A stretch of DNA of 20,343 bases. Origin: a virus. Made by a program: the position numbers and the translations under genes. This document shows, piece after piece, positions 5,652 through 14,534 of the stretch. The stretch lies in the IMG/VR virus record IMGVR_UViG_3300030110_000442, positions 1 through 20,343 of that record. One strand, 5' to 3'. Each line of letters opens with the position of its first letter. Position 1 is the stretch's first letter. The notes below the pieces were generated by a model. It searched no databases, had not been told where the DNA came from, and worked only from the letters and a program-made list of their open reading frames with translations.

Positions 5652-7856
5652 ATGGCAAGTAAAGAACTAGAAAGGCGAATACAAAATTTAATAGGTGCTG
5701 GTATGACTCCTAGTGCCGGTATGACTGATGTACAAGGTGCTGGTCAAATGTCTGACCAAGAAATGAACATGTTGATGGCACAACAAGGTGCTAGACAAGG
5801 TATTAGCCCTGTAGAGCAAAGAGCTATGGCTTTTGCCTCTTATTTACAAACGACAGATAGAACTGCACCTGAAGAGGTGGTTGATAACTATGCTATAGGT
5901 AACATATCTTTTGATGATGCTATACAGCTATCACAACCCATAGAAGTCATAGACGAAGTTGTTGTCACAGGACAAATGCCAGCTATGACCCCTACAACAA
6001 GACCTGTAGGTGCTGGTATGCTTACACCATTAGATAGAGCAAAAGTTAGTGTTATGCAACCAATGACAGATATGGGCATATACGAACCCAGTGCATCAGA
6101 TACAAAATTAATGGAGCTACAACAAGCTTTAGAGCAACTAGAAGCACAAAGGCAGATGACCAATGACCCAGAAGAAAAAGAACTTTTGGGCAGAATGATG
6201 GAAAATGCTACGACTAAAGCATTTGCACCTCAATCTGATTTAGTTGACCAACTTTCACAAGTAGCTGGTGAAGACGACATGATAGCTCATGTTAGATCAG
6301 GAGACATCAATGTTTCTAAAGAGATGTTGGAAAATAACCCAGCCTTAGAAGATGCGATAGAAAACGCTGCTCTTGAAGTAGGTATTGACCCAGAATCTAT
6401 GGTATATGGCACAGGTATTGCTAGTCTTAACGAAGTCACTGGTGCTGAACAACATGGTTTTTTAAAGAAAATAGCTAAAGGTGTTAAGAAAGTTGTAAAA
6501 GTAATTGCACCAGTCGCAGCTGTAGTGCCCGGTCCTTGGCAAGCTCCAGCTATTGCATACAACAGAGCTAAAGCTGTAGTCAATATAGCAAAAGGTGAAG
6601 GTGGCGTAGGTGACTTACTTACAGCTGCTGGTGGGATAGGTGGTGATAGTAAAATAGGCAAATTTTTGGGCAAAACACCCGGTTTCAATCCAGCTGCTGA
6701 TGCTACAGGTATGTTTGGTGGAACTATAGGACCCACTATTAGACGTGGTATTGGTACATTATTAGGGGGGGGTGATGGTCGTAATGGATTTTTTACACCA
6801 GCAGATGACGCAACAGGTATATTAGGTGGAACCATAGGTCCTTCTATAAGAAGAAGTGTAGGAAATATATTTGGAGCAGCTGACACAAGAAAAGTTGATA
6901 AAGGGGATGGTAAGTTCGAGTATAGACAATACAATAAAGATGGCACTTATCAAATAATTTCAAGAGAACAATATGATGCAACAAAAACATCGCCAATCAT
7001 AAAAGGTATTGGTGACGCAATAGGATTAGGTGGCAGAAGTGGTCTTAGAGATGTCTATGGTGGTGAAGAAATGCGAGATGCTGATGGTAACATTATAAGA
7101 AATCCTGATGGCAGCCCTGTTTTGAGTGGTTTCATGAGAAACGCACAAGGTGGTCTAAGTGGCATGGGTATGTTGGGTATAGGTGCTTTAGCTACTGGTT
7201 TAGGCAAGTTGGCATATGAAGACACCAAGAAACAAAAGGGTGTGCAACTTACACCTCTACTTACAATGAACGCAGCTGGTAGATACAATCTTGAGGCTGA
7301 GATGGCTAGAAGAATGGGTCAACAACCCCCTAACCCTACTGAGTTTGGTTTATTACCAGCTAACACAATGCCTCAACTGAGTGGTGGTCAACCAAGACTA
7401 GAAGAACAAGTTATGGCAGCAGCACAAGGTGGAGAGGTAGAATATCCAAACAAAGGCTTAGAGGCGTTATCTAAGGTAGCTCCAGATGTGGTTAGAAGAA
7501 TGGGTTACAACATGGGTGGTCAAGTAATGATGCCAATGAATTACAACATGGGTAGCAGACCTATGATGCCTATGGCTTACGCTGAAGGTGGTAACGTAGC
7601 TATGGAAGATTTTGAAAGAATGAATGGACAAATTAATGGTGAAGGTACAGAAACCAGTGATGATATACCAGCTATGTTATCAGATGGTGAGTTTGTCATG
7701 ACAGGACAAGCTGTAAGAGGTGCTGGTACTTACGACATGAAAAACGATAGTGGCATAATAACTCTAAGCCCTACAGGTGCTCCTAGTAGAGATGGAGGCA
7801 CAGATTTAATGTATCAACTTATGGAGGCTTTTAGCAGTCAAGCAAGACCAGCTTAA
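5652..7856 (+). CDS. Large internal virion / ejection-type protein with glycine repeats
   Basis: The product is 734 residues. The N-terminal ~250 residues are Met/Gln-rich and acidic. Residues 268-296 form a cationic then hydrophobic helix (FLKKIAKGVKKVVKVIAP and onward) like membrane-active segments. Residues 347-372 and 383-408 are two copies of a Gly/Arg module (DATGMFGGTIGPTIRR and DATGILGGTIGPSIRR), separated by a run of eight G bases in the DNA. Residues 617-647 are Met-rich (two MMPM blocks). From residue 670 it carries DDIPAMLSDGEFVM, a C-terminal cassette common in marine phage internal or tail proteins. Location after the tail hub gene supports a role in genome delivery. Function is inferred, not shown. 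No clear Shine-Dalgarno precedes ATG 5652. Confidence 0.6.
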   Translation: MASKELERRIQNLIGAGMTPSAGMTDVQGAGQMSDQEMNMLMAQQGARQGISPVEQRAMAFASYLQTTDRTAPEEVVDNYAIGNISFDDAIQLSQPIEVIDEVVVTGQMPAMTPTTRPVGAGMLTPLDRAKVSVMQPMTDMGIYEPSASDTKLMELQQALEQLEAQRQMTNDPEEKELLGRMMENATTKAFAPQSDLVDQLSQVAGEDDMIAHVRSGDINVSKEMLENNPALEDAIENAALEVGIDPESMVYGTGIASLNEVTGAEQHGFLKKIAKGVKKVVKVIAPVAAVVPGPWQAPAIAYNRAKAVVNIAKGEGGVGDLLTAAGGIGGDSKIGKFLGKTPGFNPAADATGMFGGTIGPTIRRGIGTLLGGGDGRNGFFTPADDATGILGGTIGPSIRRSVGNIFGAADTRKVDKGDGKFEYRQYNKDGTYQIISREQYDATKTSPIIKGIGDAIGLGGRSGLRDVYGGEEMRDADGNIIRNPDGSPVLSGFMRNAQGGLSGMGMLGIGALATGLGKLAYEDTKKQKGVQLTPLLTMNAAGRYNLEAEMARRMGQQPPNPTEFGLLPANTMPQLSGGQPRLEEQVMAAAQGGEVEYPNKGLEALSKVAPDVVRRMGYNMGGQVMMPMNYNMGSRPMMPMAYAEGGNVAMEDFERMNGQINGEGTETSDDIPAMLSDGEFVMTGQAVRGAGTYDMKNDSGIITLSPTGAPSRDGGTDLMYQLMEAFSSQARPA
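6690..6875 (+). repeat. Two-copy 26-residue Gly/Arg module with G8 tract between copies
   Basis: Codons at 6690-6767 and 6798-6875 encode two similar 26-residue modules 36 residues apart (DATGMFGGTIGPTIRR versus DATGILGGTIGPSIRR). An eight-base G run at 6765-6772 covers the end of the first copy and the start of the linker. This suggests an internal duplication that has since diverged at synonymous sites. Confidence 0.6.
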
Positions 7857-7865
7857 AGAAGTAAT

Positions 7866-10079
7866 ATGTCATTTTTTAGGAATTTAACAGAAAGAGTAAG
7901 AGAAAGGGTAGACGCTCCAGCTTTACAAACACAAGTGTCACCCAAAATTAATTTTGTGGATAGATTTGCTCCAGCGATGGATAGGCTTGTAGAAATGGGA
8001 AAGGATTCTGAACTAAAAGGCTACGATGCAAACTTAGATAAGTTTGTTAACTTACGAAACATGAATCTTTTAAAATCTAAGCCATCTAAACCGATTATCG
8101 GTCAAACAGCCAGAAGAGACGATGTTAAAGGGCTCAATCTTAGCATTGGAGACATAGATCCAATAACAGGCACTATTTTTACTGGTTTCCCTAAACCTCC
8201 ACCACCACCTGTTCCTACACAAATGAGTGGCATTGGTTCGATGTTACCTACACAAACTATCACACTACCTAATGGTCAAACAGTACAAATTCCAGAGATA
8301 AACATGGAAGAGCTCAATGCTAACTTGTTAGCAGCTGGCATAACACCACAAACACCTTTACCTAATATTGTTCCAGAGGTTGCTACTCCAACATCATCTC
8401 TACCTGTAGCAACACCATCTCTACCTGTAGCAGCTCCTATAACTACTGGGTATAACGATGGTAATAATGCTGTGACTGGAGACTTTAACCCATACGAAAG
8501 AGTGACTGGTGCAACCAATCCTGTTTACACTCCAACACCTTCTCCTGTAACAACACCAACACCAGCACCACAATTTAGAACAGCAGATTTCCAAGATTTT
8601 GATGGCAATGGCATAGACGATAGGGATGAACCAGTAACCATACCAGCAGTAGAACAACCACTAGCTCCATATACAGGCTCTAACGAACCAGACCCTAATT
8701 ACATACCTAGCCTGATGAGGCAAGAAACAGGCTTAGATGCACTGACACAACAATTATTGTTTGGTTTAGATGGCGAGGGTGGTTTTATACCCGGTGCTAT
8801 GCGAGCTGCTGAAAGAACATTTTTTAATCCTGATGGAACACCAAGAGTTGTAGAAGAGAGAAGAGCTGATTTAACTGCTGACCAGTTAGCTGGATTAGAT
8901 TTAGCGAGAAGAAATGTTGGCATACAAGACCCATTTTTAACAGGAGCAGAGAGAGCTTATAGGCAAGGTGTCACTGATATAGGTCAAGGCATAGAAAGAG
9001 GCAGAGGCTTTCAACAGAGAGGACTACAAGAGTTACAGAGTGGTATAGGTGGCTTACGAGGTGAATTAGGTGGTGTAGAAGGTATCGCAAGACGAGCTGC
9101 TGGTAACTTTGGCACACAATTAGGTGGCATAGCTAGAAGAGGTATAGGTGCTACAGGTAGATTTGGTAGGAGGTTAGGTGAGTCTGAGAACTTACTGAGA
9201 GGCACTACAGGTGCTTACGACCAAGGTTTAACCAGTCAATTCTACAACCCTTTTGAAGAAAGAGTCGTACAACAAACGATAGATGATGTATTAGAAGCTG
9301 GTGACAAACAAGATATGGCTCAAAGAGCTAGGGATATTCAGTCTGGTGGTGAATCTGCATTTGGTTCTAGGGCTCGTTTAGGAGCCTCAGAGCGAAGAGA
9401 AGCTTTAGGTAGGGGTCTTGGTGAGGCTTTAGGTGGTATCAGGTCAAGAGGATTTAGTGAAGCTCAACAGACAGGTTTAGGTGAGTTTGCAAGACAAAGA
9501 CAAGCAGAACGACTTGCATCCTCTGGTTTGGCTGGCTTATCAGGTCAGAGATTAGGTGCACAGCAAGCTTTGGGAAGTCAGTTGTCTGGATTAGCTGGAG
9601 CACAGCTAGGTGCACAACAAAACTTAGGTTCTACACTGTCTGGTTTAGCTGGTACAAGGTTTGGAGCAGCTCAGACTGGTGCTGGTGCACTTAGCAATAT
9701 GGGTGCTTTAGAAACACAATATGGTCAGACTTTAGCTGATGCTCAGTTTGGTTTAGGTGGCAACCTACAGAACTTAGGTTCTGCTAGACAACAGGCTGGT
9801 GCATTTGATGTGAACCAACTGTTAAGTTCAGGTGGTATGCAACAGGCACAGAATCAAGCTGTAATAGACGCTCAGAGGGCTAATCAGCTTACAGCACAAG
9901 CTGCTCCTCTTGCTCAGTATCAAGCTTTATCACCATTTATACAGATGGTTCCAAAAGGTTCTTTCCAAACATCAACACAGTTTGCTCCTAGACCTAGCCC
10001 AATGATGGCTGGTATCAATGTTGGATTAGGTGCATTAGGTGCTTTGGGTAACATGGCTAATCAACCAAGGACAGGCTAA
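7866..10079 (+). CDS. Large Gln/Gly-rich internal virion protein
   Basis: The product is 737 residues with three parts. Residues 1-250 are Pro/Thr-rich, including a 7-residue tandem repeat (SLPVATP, SLPVAAP). Residues 244-255 are an EF-hand-like loop (DFDGNGIDDRDE). From about residue 455 a recognisable phage segment begins ('YNPFEERVVQQTIDDV', then 'GGESAFGSRARLGASERREA'). It runs into degenerate Leu/Gly/Gln repeats (LGAQQALGSQLSGLAGAQ) likely to form long helical or coiled structures. This arrangement is frequent in uncharacterised internal or ejection proteins of marine phages. The gene ends TAATG into the next start, so it is co-translated. A long, repetitive, low-hydrophobicity protein in this position fits packaging in the capsid and ejection with DNA; that is inference. 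Confidence 0.6.
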   Translation: MSFFRNLTERVRERVDAPALQTQVSPKINFVDRFAPAMDRLVEMGKDSELKGYDANLDKFVNLRNMNLLKSKPSKPIIGQTARRDDVKGLNLSIGDIDPITGTIFTGFPKPPPPPVPTQMSGIGSMLPTQTITLPNGQTVQIPEINMEELNANLLAAGITPQTPLPNIVPEVATPTSSLPVATPSLPVAAPITTGYNDGNNAVTGDFNPYERVTGATNPVYTPTPSPVTTPTPAPQFRTADFQDFDGNGIDDRDEPVTIPAVEQPLAPYTGSNEPDPNYIPSLMRQETGLDALTQQLLFGLDGEGGFIPGAMRAAERTFFNPDGTPRVVEERRADLTADQLAGLDLARRNVGIQDPFLTGAERAYRQGVTDIGQGIERGRGFQQRGLQELQSGIGGLRGELGGVEGIARRAAGNFGTQLGGIARRGIGATGRFGRRLGESENLLRGTTGAYDQGLTSQFYNPFEERVVQQTIDDVLEAGDKQDMAQRARDIQSGGESAFGSRARLGASERREALGRGLGEALGGIRSRGFSEAQQTGLGEFARQRQAERLASSGLAGLSGQRLGAQQALGSQLSGLAGAQLGAQQNLGSTLSGLAGTRFGAAQTGAGALSNMGALETQYGQTLADAQFGLGGNLQNLGSARQQAGAFDVNQLLSSGGMQQAQNQAVIDAQRANQLTAQAAPLAQYQALSPFIQMVPKGSFQTSTQFAPRPSPMMAGINVGLGALGALGNMANQPRTG
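8395..8432 (+). repeat. Tandem 21-bp repeat in a proline-rich linker
   Basis: CATCTCTACCTGTAGCA occurs at 8395-8411 and again at 8416-8432, offset by 21 bases. It encodes the 7-residue repeats SLPVATP and SLPVAAP in the 737-codon gene. The repeat is in frame and so can change copy number without breaking the gene. Confidence 0.65.
8595..8630 (+). other. EF-hand / dockerin-like calcium-binding loop codons
   Basis: Residues 244-255 of the 737-codon gene read DFDGNGIDDRDE. Acidic or Asn side chains lie at loop positions 1, 3, 5, 9 and 12 with Gly at 6, the spacing of EF-hand or type-3 calcium loops. Calcium binding is inferred from this pattern only. Confidence 0.45.
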
Positions 10080-11266
10080 TGGCAGTTACACCTGACCCAC
10101 TTGAAGACCTCAGAAAAAAAATTGAGGACTTTGATTTTGAAAAACAAAAATCTAGTTATGAATCACGTCTAGGTGAACTTGCACAACCACCTAGAAATTA
10201 TAATTTGTTTGATTTAGCTACAGACTTATCACGAGGTCTTACAGCACAACAACAAACAGATAGACCTGATTCTTTAGCTGGTGGTCTAGCATTAGGTTTT
10301 GGTGAAGCCTCACAACGTATGAAGGAAACACAAGCTGCTAGACAAAAGGCTAAACGTGAAATAGGTTTAGAAGCAGCTAGATTAGCAATGGAAGATGAAA
10401 GAAAAGCTATACAATATTTAGATGAAGCAGAGTATGAATTAGCTGTTTCTGAATCTGGTGCTGGCAAAACAACAGCAGACATGACCAACTTTAACTTTTA
10501 TAACAGTTTAGATGAAGATGGTAAGAAAACATGGAACACCATGAAAAACCAAGACCCAACTCAACTTTTGTTGTTAGAAACCATTAAAAGACAAGCTGCG
10601 TCAGCTGGGGGTTTAGATTTGTTACCGGGGCAAATAGAGATAGATAAAGCTTTTGGTAAAACCATTGCAGACTATAAATTAAAAGGTCAAGCACAAGTCA
10701 TTTCAAATCTAAGAAATTTATCTGAAAAAATAAACATACTTGATGGAACAATTAAAAATAATAAAGGTCAAAAATATAATGTGTCAGGACCCTTAATAGG
10801 TGTTCTAGATGATGCTGCTTTAGCTGTAGCATACCCTGATGCTGCTGGTTTTCGTTCTGACATAAGAGATATTGTGTTTCAGTCTTTAAGAGAAAAACTA
10901 GGTGCTCAGTTTACTGAAAAAGAAGGTGAAAGATTAGTTAATGCTGCTTTTAACTTTTACCTTGAGGAAGAGCAAAATATAGGCAGATTAAAAAGACTTT
11001 ACAAAACAATAGAAGACGCTGCCAACGCAAAAAACGAGGCGATAGCATATTTTGATGAGAAGGGTACGTTGCAAGGTTATAGCTTAAAAGCTCCAGTAAA
11101 TTTTAATGACATACATGCTTCAATGGTACAAGAAAGTGACTTTGATAATATTTCTGATGAAGATTTAGCAAAAATTATTAAAGATGAAAGAACAGAAATA
11201 AAAGAGAGGGAGGTTGCTATAGCAGTCGCAAGAAAAAGAGTAGAGGATAGACAGGAAGAACAGTGA
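10079..11266 (+). CDS. Helical internal virion protein, 395 aa
   Basis: This is a mainly alpha-helical, charged protein without membrane segments. The N-terminal 100 residues are Gln/Arg-rich, with 'FDLATDLSRGLTAQQQ' and 'LALGFGEASQRM'. The best conserved segment is in the second half: 'SGPLIGVLDDAALAVAYPDA', 'LREKLGAQFTEKEGERLVNA' and 'IGRLKRLYKTIEDAANAK', ending in an 'AIAYFDEKGTL' unit. This matches a family found repeatedly beside large ejection-type proteins in podovirus-like phages. An AAGGA Shine-Dalgarno lies about eight bases before ATG 10079. It overlaps the previous gene by one base and the next by four (GTGA), so it probably acts in a complex with them, but no activity is known to me. 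Confidence 0.6.
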   Translation: MAVTPDPLEDLRKKIEDFDFEKQKSSYESRLGELAQPPRNYNLFDLATDLSRGLTAQQQTDRPDSLAGGLALGFGEASQRMKETQAARQKAKREIGLEAARLAMEDERKAIQYLDEAEYELAVSESGAGKTTADMTNFNFYNSLDEDGKKTWNTMKNQDPTQLLLLETIKRQAASAGGLDLLPGQIEIDKAFGKTIADYKLKGQAQVISNLRNLSEKINILDGTIKNNKGQKYNVSGPLIGVLDDAALAVAYPDAAGFRSDIRDIVFQSLREKLGAQFTEKEGERLVNAAFNFYLEEEQNIGRLKRLYKTIEDAANAKNEAIAYFDEKGTLQGYSLKAPVNFNDIHASMVQESDFDNISDEDLAKIIKDERTEIKEREVAIAVARKRVEDRQEEQ

Positions 11267-14136
11267 TAATACAAAACACAGGAGTTTTAACTGCCTTACT
11301 AGATGAGGTTGACGCACAAGAAAGAAAAAAACTATCTCAAGAAGAGTTAGATTCTATGTCCACAGGTGATGTCTTAACCACAGCACTAACCAACATACCT
11401 TCAAGTGCTGTTCAGTTGGTTGCTGATATAACCATGCCTATAAGACATCCTATAGAGACAGCCACTTCTTTAATATCATTAGGTAAAGGTATTTATCAAC
11501 TCACAACTCCCGGTGAACAAGCAGATGAGCAAACAGCTAAAGCTGTAGGTGAGTTTTTTGCAGATAGATATGGCAGTTTAGATGGTTTTAAAAATGCTTT
11601 TGCAACTGACCCCTTGGGTGTTGCGAGTGATATATCTGTTGTTTTGACAGGTGGAGCAGCGTTAGCAGCTAAAGTACCGGGTATTGCTGGCAAAACCACT
11701 ACCATTGCATCCAAAGTAGGTGAAGCTATTGACCCAATAAAAGCCACAGGTAAATTAACAAAATTTACCGGTGATGTTATGGGCAAGGGTGTAACAGCTG
11801 GATTAGGTGTTGCTACTGGTTCAGGCTCTGATGCTTTAAAAATTGCATTTGAATCAGGTCAAGCTGGTGGTGATGCTCAGGCTGCGTTTTTAGCTAATAT
11901 AAGAGGTCAGGCTTCAGGTGAAGAAGTTTTAACTCAAGCTTTTGATGCGTTGAAAGAACAGTCAAAACAAAAAACAAAAGATTACAAAACTGGCATGGAA
12001 GTTGTCAAAGGTGCTGAAAAGAAAGTTGATTTTAAAGGCATTGAAGAAGTTTACCAGTCAGTCAAAGATGAGTTCACTATCAAAACAGAGAAGGGAAATG
12101 TTTTAAAAGGTGGAGCTACTTTGCAATCAAAATTTGATGAAATAGAGAAATTAATTACACAATGGAAAAATAATCCTGAACTGCATTTAGCTGAAAATGT
12201 TGATGCACTCAAACAAGCTGTGGATAGTCTGTATGTAGTGGGAAAAGATGGCATACCTGTTACAAGAGTTAGAAACGCAATACATGAAGAAATTGTAAGA
12301 CAAGTGCCTGAATATGCAGACACCATGAGAGCTTATGAACAAGCAGTAAAACTTGAAAAAGAAATTATGAAAGAATTGTCTCTTAATAAGACTGCTGCTG
12401 CTGGTACAACATTAAGAAAATTACAATCAGTCATGAGAAACAACGTAAACACCAACTATGGCAATAGAATGGAGATGTTGCGAAACCTTGACCCTGATTT
12501 ATTACCAGCACTATCAGGTCAAGCACTAACTTCTCTTACGCCTAGAGGATTACAAGGTATGACTTTTACTGGTCAAATGGGAGCTGGTGCTTTTGGTTAT
12601 GCAGACCCAATAACTTTAGCTGCAACACTACCAGCTCAATCTCCTAGACTGATGGGCGAACTTTATGAAAAACTAGGTAGAGCTTCTCGCTTTGCAAAAC
12701 CTGTTACAGATTTAGCTTCAAGCCCAGCCCTTCTACCAACAGCAAGAACCACTAGGGTTCTGGGTGAAATAGAAAGAGCTGGAGACTTTGGAATACCAGA
12801 AGAATTAAAAAGCCAAGACACGAAAGCTCTTGAAGAATTATTAAAAAATCTTGAGGACAATGCAGAAACTACAGAAGAAATATTAGGTTTTAACAAGAAA
12901 GAAATTAACGAAATTAGGTCAGATGCGTTGAATCTAAAAAAAGAAGTTGATGAAGATGAAGATGATGACTTAATTTTTTCTGCTGAAGGTGGAGTTATAA
13001 CTGCTGGTTCTAGTAAGGTTGTGTCTGACATTTTAGAAAAATACAAAGGCTTGATGCCACAAGGAACTTCACAAGCTGTAGATACAGAGCTGGTTTCTTT
13101 ACAAAAACTTTTGAATCAAACAAACAATCCAAAATTCAAAGACCAAACATACAAAAAATTAGAAGACTATCAAAAAAGATTGCAAGCTAACATCAATAGG
13201 TCAAACACCAATGATAGAGAGATGGAGACATTGACCATGATGAAAGATGCCTCTTCAACCTCAATAAAAGACGATATTGAGCAAAAACTACTTAAAGGTG
13301 ACGCTGATACTATAAATCAATTACAAGGTGCTAAATCTTTATATAAAAATTACATGGGTCTGTCTGACGAAAAAAACATAGAATTACAGAAAGAGGAAGC
13401 ATCTGATGAGATATTAAATCAGATGTTAAGTAAAAATTATAAAGCTAGTGACGTTGTAAATTTATTGTTTTCACACAACAAACTGGCTCCTAACAACGCA
13501 GTGCCTATTGCAATATCTAAACTAAAAAGCATGACTTTGCCTGAAGATTTTACACAGCTTGAAAATACCTTGAAAGATGGCGTTACAGTCAAAGCTTTTG
13601 TAGGCGATGATAAAAACCAAAGTGTGTCTGATTTGTCAAAAAACTTCACTGATGTGATAAAAAATCAAAAGAATATAGTTGATGAGTTGTTTAGCCCTAC
13701 TGAAATTATAAGAATGAAACAATTTAAAGCTAAAGCTTTACCCTCTTTGTCTAAAGAAATAAAAGACAACCCTGATGACTCTAAATTTATTATGGCATCA
13801 GCTTTAGAAAAAAAACAGTTACTAAACAATGACGCAAGACAAACTCTGATGCGACTTGAGGAGCCTCTTGTTGTTGATACTGTTGAACCAGAGTCTCCAG
13901 TAATCCAGTCTAATGAGTCTCAAGCGATTGATAGTATGGTTATGGAAGCACCTATGAATACTGGCGATCTACAGACTTCCATTGATAGTTTTCAAGTTCC
14001 GACAGTAGGAGGCAATATATTTTCTCCTAACAAAACATTATCTCCTCAACAAATGTTATCTCCTACTGTCTTACCCAATGAAGACGATAGGGAGATTGCC
14101 ATGAGGCAACAGATGGGTATTGCTGGTTTAGTCTAA
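11263..14136 (+). CDS. Large internal virion / DNA ejection-type protein, 957 aa
   Basis: This is the last and largest gene of the late operon, starting at GTG 11263 inside the GTGA overlap. Residues about 40-145 carry a recognisable pattern: 'ALTNIPSSAVQLVADI', 'HPIETATSLISLGKGIY', 'FADRYGSLDGFKNAFATDP' and the hydrophobic 'ISVVLTGGAALAAKVPGIAG'. This is typical of large ejection proteins of marine podoviruses. A long helical body follows, then 'NTNYGNRMEMLRNLDPDL' and 'ALTSLTPRGLQGM', another family landmark (about residues 395-430). An acidic stretch (KKEVDEDEDDDL, near residue 560) precedes a less conserved C-terminal half. The likely job is to enter the host envelope with the DNA. Its last nine bases are overlapped by an antisense gene. 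Confidence 0.6.
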   Translation: MIIQNTGVLTALLDEVDAQERKKLSQEELDSMSTGDVLTTALTNIPSSAVQLVADITMPIRHPIETATSLISLGKGIYQLTTPGEQADEQTAKAVGEFFADRYGSLDGFKNAFATDPLGVASDISVVLTGGAALAAKVPGIAGKTTTIASKVGEAIDPIKATGKLTKFTGDVMGKGVTAGLGVATGSGSDALKIAFESGQAGGDAQAAFLANIRGQASGEEVLTQAFDALKEQSKQKTKDYKTGMEVVKGAEKKVDFKGIEEVYQSVKDEFTIKTEKGNVLKGGATLQSKFDEIEKLITQWKNNPELHLAENVDALKQAVDSLYVVGKDGIPVTRVRNAIHEEIVRQVPEYADTMRAYEQAVKLEKEIMKELSLNKTAAAGTTLRKLQSVMRNNVNTNYGNRMEMLRNLDPDLLPALSGQALTSLTPRGLQGMTFTGQMGAGAFGYADPITLAATLPAQSPRLMGELYEKLGRASRFAKPVTDLASSPALLPTARTTRVLGEIERAGDFGIPEELKSQDTKALEELLKNLEDNAETTEEILGFNKKEINEIRSDALNLKKEVDEDEDDDLIFSAEGGVITAGSSKVVSDILEKYKGLMPQGTSQAVDTELVSLQKLLNQTNNPKFKDQTYKKLEDYQKRLQANINRSNTNDREMETLTMMKDASSTSIKDDIEQKLLKGDADTINQLQGAKSLYKNYMGLSDEKNIELQKEEASDEILNQMLSKNYKASDVVNLLFSHNKLAPNNAVPIAISKLKSMTLPEDFTQLENTLKDGVTVKAFVGDDKNQSVSDLSKNFTDVIKNQKNIVDELFSPTEIIRMKQFKAKALPSLSKEIKDNPDDSKFIMASALEKKQLLNNDARQTLMRLEEPLVVDTVEPESPVIQSNESQAIDSMVMEAPMNTGDLQTSIDSFQVPTVGGNIFSPNKTLSPQQMLSPTVLPNEDDREIAMRQQMGIAGLV

Positions 14137-14364
14137 GGACTCAGTACCTTTTATCATAGCTCCATCTACCTCGAAATCCATGTCATATCCCATGGTAGTT
14201 TGCCCATCTATCTCTATCTCTAAGTTCCTAGAGATAAGTCTTAGAAGAGCTGTCTGGTGGTGCAATGTAAGTCTGCTGTAAAGCTCAATGACCTCTGGTG
14301 CTTCTACCACAGGTTTATAGCTTTGAGGCACTGTCTTTTTAGCCATAATGTTTTTGAAGAACAT
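14128..14364 (-). CDS. Unrecognised 78-aa protein, partner of RHH gene
   Basis: The product is 78 residues, with a Lys-rich N terminus, a central helix ('VIELYSRLTLHHQTALLRLI') and an acidic C-terminal third with a 'GYDMDFEVDG' strand. The start at 14364 is preferred because its ATG shares a base with the stop of the upstream RHH-like gene (TAATG on the minus strand), which indicates coupling. An internal ATG at 14346 (residue 7) is the alternative; neither has a clear Shine-Dalgarno. The 3' end overlaps the end of the 957-aa gene on the opposite strand by nine bases. I do not recognise the family. The pairing suggests a joint role, for example in regulation. Confidence 0.6.
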   Translation of the reverse strand: MFFKNIMAKKTVPQSYKPVVEAPEVIELYSRLTLHHQTALLRLISRNLEIEIDGQTTMGYDMDFEVDGAMIKGTESLD

Positions 14365-14534
14365 TAGTCTGTAATTGTGTTCAAGCGTTTATGTTCCTTC
14401 TCAATAAGTAACTTGAGCTGGTTTATAATAGACCTGTGCTCTGTTTTACATATGTCTTGAAGCAAATCATAAGTCTTGACATCTACAGCCAAACTTTTTC
14501 TTTGTTTACTATCTAATACTGCTTGATTTTCCAT
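14364..14534 (-). CDS. Ribbon-helix-helix-like small protein (putative regulator)
   Basis: This 56-residue gene reads from ATG 14534 to the TAA at 14364-14366. After a short polar N terminus there is a strand-like stretch (KSLAVDVKTYDLL, residues 13-25), a helix, a short turn with a small and a charged residue (KTEHRS), and a second helix (IINQLKLLIEKEHKRL, 36-51). This is the size and layout of MetJ/Arc-type RHH DNA-binding domains, which bind operators as dimers. An in-frame ATG at 14543 would add MTH. Neither start has a strong Shine-Dalgarno. It lies upstream of and overlaps the 78-aa gene by one base, and faces a divergent 2OG oxygenase gene, so it could control that intergenic region. 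The RHH call rests on pattern only. Confidence 0.55.
   Translation of the reverse strand: MENQAVLDSKQRKSLAVDVKTYDLLQDICKTEHRSIINQLKLLIEKEHKRLNTITD

Noticed and set aside
6765-6772. G8 tract as a sequencing frameshift
   Set aside because: The frame continues unbroken with matching repeat modules on both sides and a family-like C terminus, so the called length is consistent.
6287-6946. 219-codon open frame on the minus strand inside the 734-residue gene
   Set aside because: It is a Pro/Ala/Leu-rich mirror of the glycine-rich plus-strand repeats, with no start signal and no family resemblance.
12663-13046. 127-codon minus-strand frame inside the 957-residue gene
   Set aside because: Ser/Phe/Leu-rich antisense of Lys/Glu/Ala-rich coding; it includes a poly-Ser run that is the mirror of the acidic Asp/Glu stretch. 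No Shine-Dalgarno or neighbours on that strand.
14137-14200. Intrinsic terminator at the end of the late operon
   Set aside because: I found no GC-rich hairpin followed by a T-run here; the region is coding on the minus strand.
14128-14534. Toxin-antitoxin pair built from the RHH gene and its 78-aa partner
   Set aside because: The order RHH first and the overlap would fit, but the partner shows no RelE, PIN, Fic or other toxin pattern that I can recognise.
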